The notes under the pieces: generated by a model
The model's database searches: none
Told to the model about the DNA's origin: nothing
What the model saw: the letters and a program-made list of their open reading frames with translations, nothing else
From: JAYUHK01 sp043767025
GTDB lineage: Bacteria; Bacteroidota; Bacteroidia; Chitinophagales; Saprospiraceae
DNA length: 27,680 nucleotides
Assembly (NCBI GenBank): GCA_043767025.1
Contig: JAYUHK010000164.1
Coordinates: 1 to 27,680, forward strand
Direction of reading: 5' to 3'
Translations under genes and position numbers: made by a program
Part shown: piece by piece, positions 24,233 through 27,680 of the stretch
Position numbering within the stretch: position 1 is the first letter of the stretch
Layout of the letters: every line of letters begins with the position of its first letter

Positions 24233-26140
24233 ATGATAAATTGCTCAAATTTGTACGTTCAGTACGGCGATAGGATTTTGATGAACAATATCAATGTCAC
24301 TATCGGAGAAAAAGATAAAGTGGGTTTGGTTGGCAGAAATGGTGCCGGAAAATCTACGCTTTTGAAGCTCATAGCGGGTTCTGAACGAGCAGATAGCGGT
24401 CAGATTGTCCGCCCAACGGGCAGCACGCTGGGGTTTTTGCACCAAGATATGCTGACTCCAAAGGGCAAAACGGTGATAGAAGAAACGCTCACAGCTTTTG
24501 AAGAAGTCCGAATGTTGGAGCGTGAAATGGAGCGTCTGAACGAAGAACTGACCGAGCGGACGGACTACGAAACCGACAGTTATATGGATTTAATTTCTAA
24601 AGTTGGGGACATTAGTGACAGGTTTCATTTCTTGGGCGGCGAGTCTATGGAGGCAGATGCAGAGAAAATTTTGTCGGGTCTGGGCTTCAAACCAACGGAC
24701 ATGACGCGGCTCACGGAAGAGTTCAGCGGAGGTTGGCAAATGCGGATAGAACTGGCTAAAATGCTGCTTCGGAAGCCCGATTATTTGCTCCTCGATGAGC
24801 CTACCAATCACCTGGATATCGAGTCTATTATATGGTTGGAGGGATTTTTGAAATACTACGAAGGCGCGGTAATATTAATTTCGCACGATAAACAATTTTT
24901 GGATAATGTGACATCGAGAACCATCGAAATAGAGCTTTCAAAAGTGTACGATTATAAGGCTTCGTATAGTAAATATGTGGAGTTGAAAAAAGACCGTCGG
25001 GAGTTGATGCAAAGTGCTTACGACAATCAGCAGCAACAAATAGCGCAGACCGAGCGACTAATTGATAAATTTCGAGCTAAAGCAAGCAAGGCAAAATTTG
25101 CACAGTCACTCATCAAACAGTTGGACAAAGTAGATAGAATCGAGATGGACGACGAAGATACATCGGGTATGCGGCTGCAGTTTCCGCCTTCTCCCCGCTC
25201 GGGAGAGGTGGTTTTGGAGGGCAAAAAAGTAGTCAAAAACTACGGCGAATTGTTGGTTCTCAAAGGAGTGGATTTGAAATTAGACCGTGGCGATAGAGTC
25301 GCTTTCGTGGGGCAAAACGGTCAAGGAAAAACAACACTCGCAAAGATTTTGATGGGCTACGAAACTGCCACCGGCGGCGACGTGACGCTCGGACACAATG
25401 TGAATGTCGGCTACTACGCCCAAAATCAGGCGGAAGCTCTTTACCCCAAAATGACGCTTTTGGAAACTATGGAGCAGGCATCGCCTCCCGAAATGCGCAC
25501 CAAACTGCGGAATATTTTGGGTTCGTTTATGTTCAGTGGCGAAGATGTGGACAAAAAAGTGTCGGTACTTTCGGGCGGTGAGCGAGCGCGTTTGGCGATG
25601 GCTTGCTTGCTTTTGAAGCCCATAAATTTATTGGTACTCGATGAGCCGACCAATCACTTGGATATTATTTCGAAGGATATTCTCAAAAAAGCCTTGTTGG
25701 AGTACGACGGGACGCTTCTCGTGGTGTCACACGATAGAGATTTTTTATCAAATTTGACCAATCGGACGGTGGAGTTTCGCGACCACGAACTGTTTGACCA
25801 CATCGGCGATGTGAACGAATATTTAGAAAAACGCGAGATGCGTGACATGAGGCAAGTAGAGATGAGCAGCAAGAAAGCGAGTTCCAACGGAAACTCCGCG
25901 TCGTCCAGAGTGGAAGACAAAGACAAAAAAAAGTTGCAAAAAGAAGTCCAAAATGCAGAGCGAAAAATATCGGAAGTCGAGAACGAACTCAAAAAATTGG
26001 AGCGCAAAATGGGCGAAGATGGATTTTATGGCAGCAAAGATGCCAACAAAATATCAGCACAATACCAGCAGTTGAAGTCGGAGTTGGACAATGTGATGGC
26101 GGAGTGGGAAGCTGCACAGATGGAGTTAGAATTTCAATAA
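24233..26140 (+). CDS. ABC-F family ATPase
   Basis: 635 residues with two ABC cassettes and no membrane segment. Cassette 1 has Walker A GRNGAGKST (about 34-42), signature FSGGWQMR and Walker B with LLLDEPTNHLD. Cassette 2 has GQNGQGKTT, LSGGERARL and LVLDEPTNHLD. The linker between them is rich in charged residues and helices. A Lys/Glu-rich coiled coil occupies about 560-630. ABC-F proteins bind the ribosomal E site, clearing stalled translation or protecting against ribosome-targeting antibiotics. The resistance or housekeeping subfamily cannot be told from this sequence by eye. A phosphoribosyltransferase gene follows 9 bp downstream. Confidence 0.92.
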   Translation: MINCSNLYVQYGDRILMNNINVTIGEKDKVGLVGRNGAGKSTLLKLIAGSERADSGQIVRPTGSTLGFLHQDMLTPKGKTVIEETLTAFEEVRMLEREMERLNEELTERTDYETDSYMDLISKVGDISDRFHFLGGESMEADAEKILSGLGFKPTDMTRLTEEFSGGWQMRIELAKMLLRKPDYLLLDEPTNHLDIESIIWLEGFLKYYEGAVILISHDKQFLDNVTSRTIEIELSKVYDYKASYSKYVELKKDRRELMQSAYDNQQQQIAQTERLIDKFRAKASKAKFAQSLIKQLDKVDRIEMDDEDTSGMRLQFPPSPRSGEVVLEGKKVVKNYGELLVLKGVDLKLDRGDRVAFVGQNGQGKTTLAKILMGYETATGGDVTLGHNVNVGYYAQNQAEALYPKMTLLETMEQASPPEMRTKLRNILGSFMFSGEDVDKKVSVLSGGERARLAMACLLLKPINLLVLDEPTNHLDIISKDILKKALLEYDGTLLVVSHDRDFLSNLTNRTVEFRDHELFDHIGDVNEYLEKREMRDMRQVEMSSKKASSNGNSASSRVEDKDKKKLQKEVQNAERKISEVENELKKLERKMGEDGFYGSKDANKISAQYQQLKSELDNVMAEWEAAQMELEFQ

Positions 26141-26149
26141 AAAACCCTT

Positions 26150-26644
26150 ATGCAAATACTCAACCAACGGCAAATAGAGCAAAAAATAAGCAGACTTGCG
26201 ATACAAATTTTAGAAAATAATATCGGCGAAAACGAAATTGTTTTGGCGGGCGTGAACAGAAATGGTTCGGGGTTTGCTGACTTATTGCGCAGCGAATTGG
26301 TCAAAATTTCGGATAAAAATTATATTTTAGCACGGATTTCGCTCAATCCTGCCGCGCCGACCGAACACGAGATTTCGATTTCTGTACCCGTAGAAAGTCT
26401 ATCCGACAAAGTAATTATTTTGGTTGATGACGTGTTGAACTCTGGCAGAACGCTTTTTTTTGCGGCTCGCCCAATCCTTGATATTTTGCCCCGAAAAGTG
26501 GAGGTTGCGGTGTTGGTGGAGCGCAAACACGGCTCTTTTCCTATCAAAGCCGACTATGTGGGACTCTCTTTGGCGACCACGCTGAAAGAAAATATTGAGG
26601 TAAAAATCTTGGACGTGAGCGAAAAAGCAGTATTTCTCAATTAA
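26150..26644 (+). CDS. PyrR-like phosphoribosyltransferase
   Basis: 164 residues, type I PRTase fold. The PRPP-binding loop is VIILVDDVLNSGRT (about 91-104). It aligns by eye with PyrR, including the later AVLVERKHGSFPIKADYVG, where PyrR has AVLVDRGHRELPIRADYIG. PyrR acts as a uracil phosphoribosyltransferase and, in Gram-positives, an RNA-binding attenuator of pyr genes. No pyr gene or leader is seen here, so the regulatory role is not supported. It is likely co-transcribed with the ABC-F gene, given the 9-bp gap. Confidence 0.82.
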   Translation: MQILNQRQIEQKISRLAIQILENNIGENEIVLAGVNRNGSGFADLLRSELVKISDKNYILARISLNPAAPTEHEISISVPVESLSDKVIILVDDVLNSGRTLFFAARPILDILPRKVEVAVLVERKHGSFPIKADYVGLSLATTLKENIEVKILDVSEKAVFLN

Positions 26645-26914
26645 AAAATCACACCTGATTTCTTTAATTCAACGCTTTGCGTTGCGCCGCAAAATGCCGC
26701 CATCAACATCGTGAAATTTGAAACTTACCGATGTCCAATTTGGAATTATGCTCATAATAATCGGAGTGCTTGATTGGCGTTATGAACACACATTACGAAA
26801 GAAAAATCCGCCATTGTGAGTGGCGGATTTCTGAATATAACTAAACCATTACTTAAATTAAACAACTTATTTTTTGATGGATACAGGTGCAGGAACTGGC
26901 TTTGGTGTCAAACA
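26645..26914. other. Intergenic region between convergent genes, partly structured
   Basis: 270 bp with no supported gene. 26671-26695 is locally G+C-rich and holds nested short inverted repeats (AACGC-TTT-GCGTT; TTGCG-C-CGCAA). One frame is open for about 45 codons after the upstream stop but has no start. 26802-26830 holds a terminator for the minus-strand lipoprotein gene. Confidence 0.5.
26802..26830 (-). terminator. Terminator of the coiled-coil lipoprotein gene
   Basis: A perfect 10-bp stem (26804-26813 with 26821-26830, core TCCGCCA/TGGCGGA) with a 7-nt loop. On the minus strand the stem runs into five T, then C and further T. The plus strand lacks a T run, so it mainly serves the minus-strand gene that ends at 26915. 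Confidence 0.75.
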
Positions 26915-27355
26915 TTATTTACTTTTACTTGTGGTAATATTTTTAAGGTTGTCGCTTATCACTTCCATATCTTTGACGAACTTTGTTTTGAAACTTTCCC
27001 ATTTATCTTTTCCTTCCTCCTTATAATTTTCCAATCTCATTTTCAAATCGCTGTTTTGTTTTTCTAAAACAGCAATTTTCTTTTCGTATTCCATTTTGGC
27101 TTCTTTCTTTTCAGACGCGATTCGGAGGTTGAAATCGTTAATCGTTTTTTCATTCGATGCGACTTTTTCGGCAGTTTCTTTGCGGTAGTTTTTGATGTCG
27201 GCTAAATATTCATCATTCGCTTGGCTCAAGTCTTTGTTTGCATCTAAAACTTTCTCTTGCGCATTTTCAACCCTCTTTGCGGACGAGCTGCAACCTATTG
27301 ATATTGAACCTATTAATAGTCCAAATGATACGAGCAATACATTTTTTTGTGTCAT
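26915..27355 (-). CDS. Small coiled-coil lipoprotein (sll1863-type stress protein-like)
   Basis: 146 residues. The N-terminal signal MTQKNVLLVSFGLLIGSISIGC ends in a lipobox-like site, with the cysteine at residue 22 followed by SSS. The remainder is one long charged helix or coiled coil (VENAQEKVLDANKDLSQAND, MEYEKKIAVLEKQNSDLKMRL, GKDKWESFKTKFVKDM). It resembles Bacteroidota proteins annotated as 'sll1863 family stress response protein', recalled by pattern only. Likely anchored in a membrane by lipid and facing the periplasm. The gene stands alone with its own terminator. Confidence 0.7.
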   Translation of the reverse strand: MTQKNVLLVSFGLLIGSISIGCSSSAKRVENAQEKVLDANKDLSQANDEYLADIKNYRKETAEKVASNEKTINDFNLRIASEKKEAKMEYEKKIAVLEKQNSDLKMRLENYKEEGKDKWESFKTKFVKDMEVISDNLKNITTSKSK

Positions 27356-27540
27356 GATTTTGATTGAATTAAAATGTTTTATTATACCCCAAAGGTCGAG
27401 CTTTCGCAGTATTAATTGTTACAGAATATTAAAAATTACTTATAACATTCACACTTTGAGGTATTTATGGTAGGTTTTGTATCAGATTGTACCAATATTG
27501 CTTTTAAATAATCTGGACATACTGCGTTCAACATCGTGAG

Positions 27541-27570
27541 AAAAAGAAGGAAGCCGTTTTTGCTGCCTCC
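27541..27570 (-). terminator. Possible terminator on the minus strand
   Basis: On the minus strand GGAGGC (27570-27565) can pair with GCTTCC (27554-27549), including one G-T wobble, followed by the T-rich tail TTCTTTTT (27548-27541). It could end a gene lying beyond the right edge. The stem is short, so support is modest. Confidence 0.35.
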
Positions 27571-27627
27571 AATATTTTGTAATAAGTTCTTACACTTAAA
27601 TAGATGACATCTAATATTCGACATAAT

Positions 27628-27677
27628 TTGTTGATTTTCAATAGTTTATGACGACTCAAAATTAAAAACTAAAAACT
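27628..27677 (+). repeat. 50-bp intergenic repeat, copy C
   Basis: Begins TTGTTGATTTTCAATAG, then TTTATGA, AAAATTA and AAACTAAAAACT. It has the same length as copy B and no gaps against it. The hairpin arms TTGTTGA / TCAATAG keep pairing through G-T wobbles. The shared upstream CACTTAAATA (27593) sits exactly 35 bp before the hairpin, as in copy B. Confidence 0.75.
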
Positions 27678-27680
27678 TAT

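Larger units (their letters stand above)
27356..27680. other. Gene-poor right end
   Basis: 325 bp with no confidently supported gene. On the minus strand TATAAT lies at 27386-27381, about 26 bp before the lipoprotein start, without a clear partner element. It also holds a possible minus-strand terminator (27541-27570) and repeat copy C (27585-27677). A 62-codon minus-strand frame here (27436-27624) is not believed. Confidence 0.5.

Noticed and set aside
27436..27624. 62-codon minus-strand reading frame
   Set aside because: Its start lies inside repeat copy C, a possible minus-strand terminator sits in its middle, no family is recognised, and there is no clear promoter or ribosome site.
14554..27677. 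CRISPR array or leader explanation for the 50-bp repeats
   Set aside because: Copies are kilobases apart, imperfect and without regular spacers, and no cas gene is present.

Overview
This 27.7 kb window comes from the chromosome of a low-G+C member of the phylum Bacteroidota. Evidence: two proteins end in type IX secretion (T9SS) C-terminal sorting domains, one of them carrying SprB-type repeats; the S21, HscA and CoaD proteins look Bacteroidota-like; and several intergenic regions carry the TAnnTTTG promoter element typical of this phylum. I cannot resolve the genus. No rRNA, tRNA, CRISPR array, prophage or intact insertion sequence is visible.

Layout. (1) 2-2890: 3' part of a large T9SS-exported SprB-repeat surface protein, cut by the left edge and closed by a strong terminator. 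(2) 3046-6335: a translationally coupled pair, an outer-membrane-type protein with helix-hairpin-helix motifs and a periplasmic cell-wall amidase. (3) 6345-12078, all minus strand: psd, hscA, a PLP trans-sulfuration enzyme and a PaaY-like hexapeptide protein, then rpsU-xerC. (4) 12198-19254, plus strand: coaD, a membrane-anchored papain-like (C1) protease, a very large fungalysin (M36) protease with a T9SS tail, and manC 18 bp behind it. (5) 19274-22614, minus: an ArnT-like membrane glycosyltransferase coupled by an ATGA overlap to a PolX-type protein. (6) 22748-23983, minus: a two-gene toxin-antitoxin module with its promoter and twin operators. (7) 24233-26644, plus: an ABC-F ATPase and a PyrR-like phosphoribosyltransferase. 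(8) 26915-27355, minus: a small coiled-coil lipoprotein, then a gene-poor right end.

Much of the window concerns the cell envelope: secreted proteases, a surface adhesin, an amidase, GDP-mannose supply, sugar transfer to lipid, and phosphatidylethanolamine synthesis.

The points most worth following up are: (a) a RelE-like toxin with an HTH-Panacea (DUF4065) antitoxin, whose promoter is overlapped by one of two 19-bp palindromes; (b) a PolX homologue that seems to have lost all three polymerase aspartates while its PHP nuclease site is complete; (c) a strong, codon-phase-independent excess of the hexamer TGTCAC/GTGACA across the genes; and (d) a 50-bp intergenic repeat present three times in the same orientation, twice just upstream of genes.
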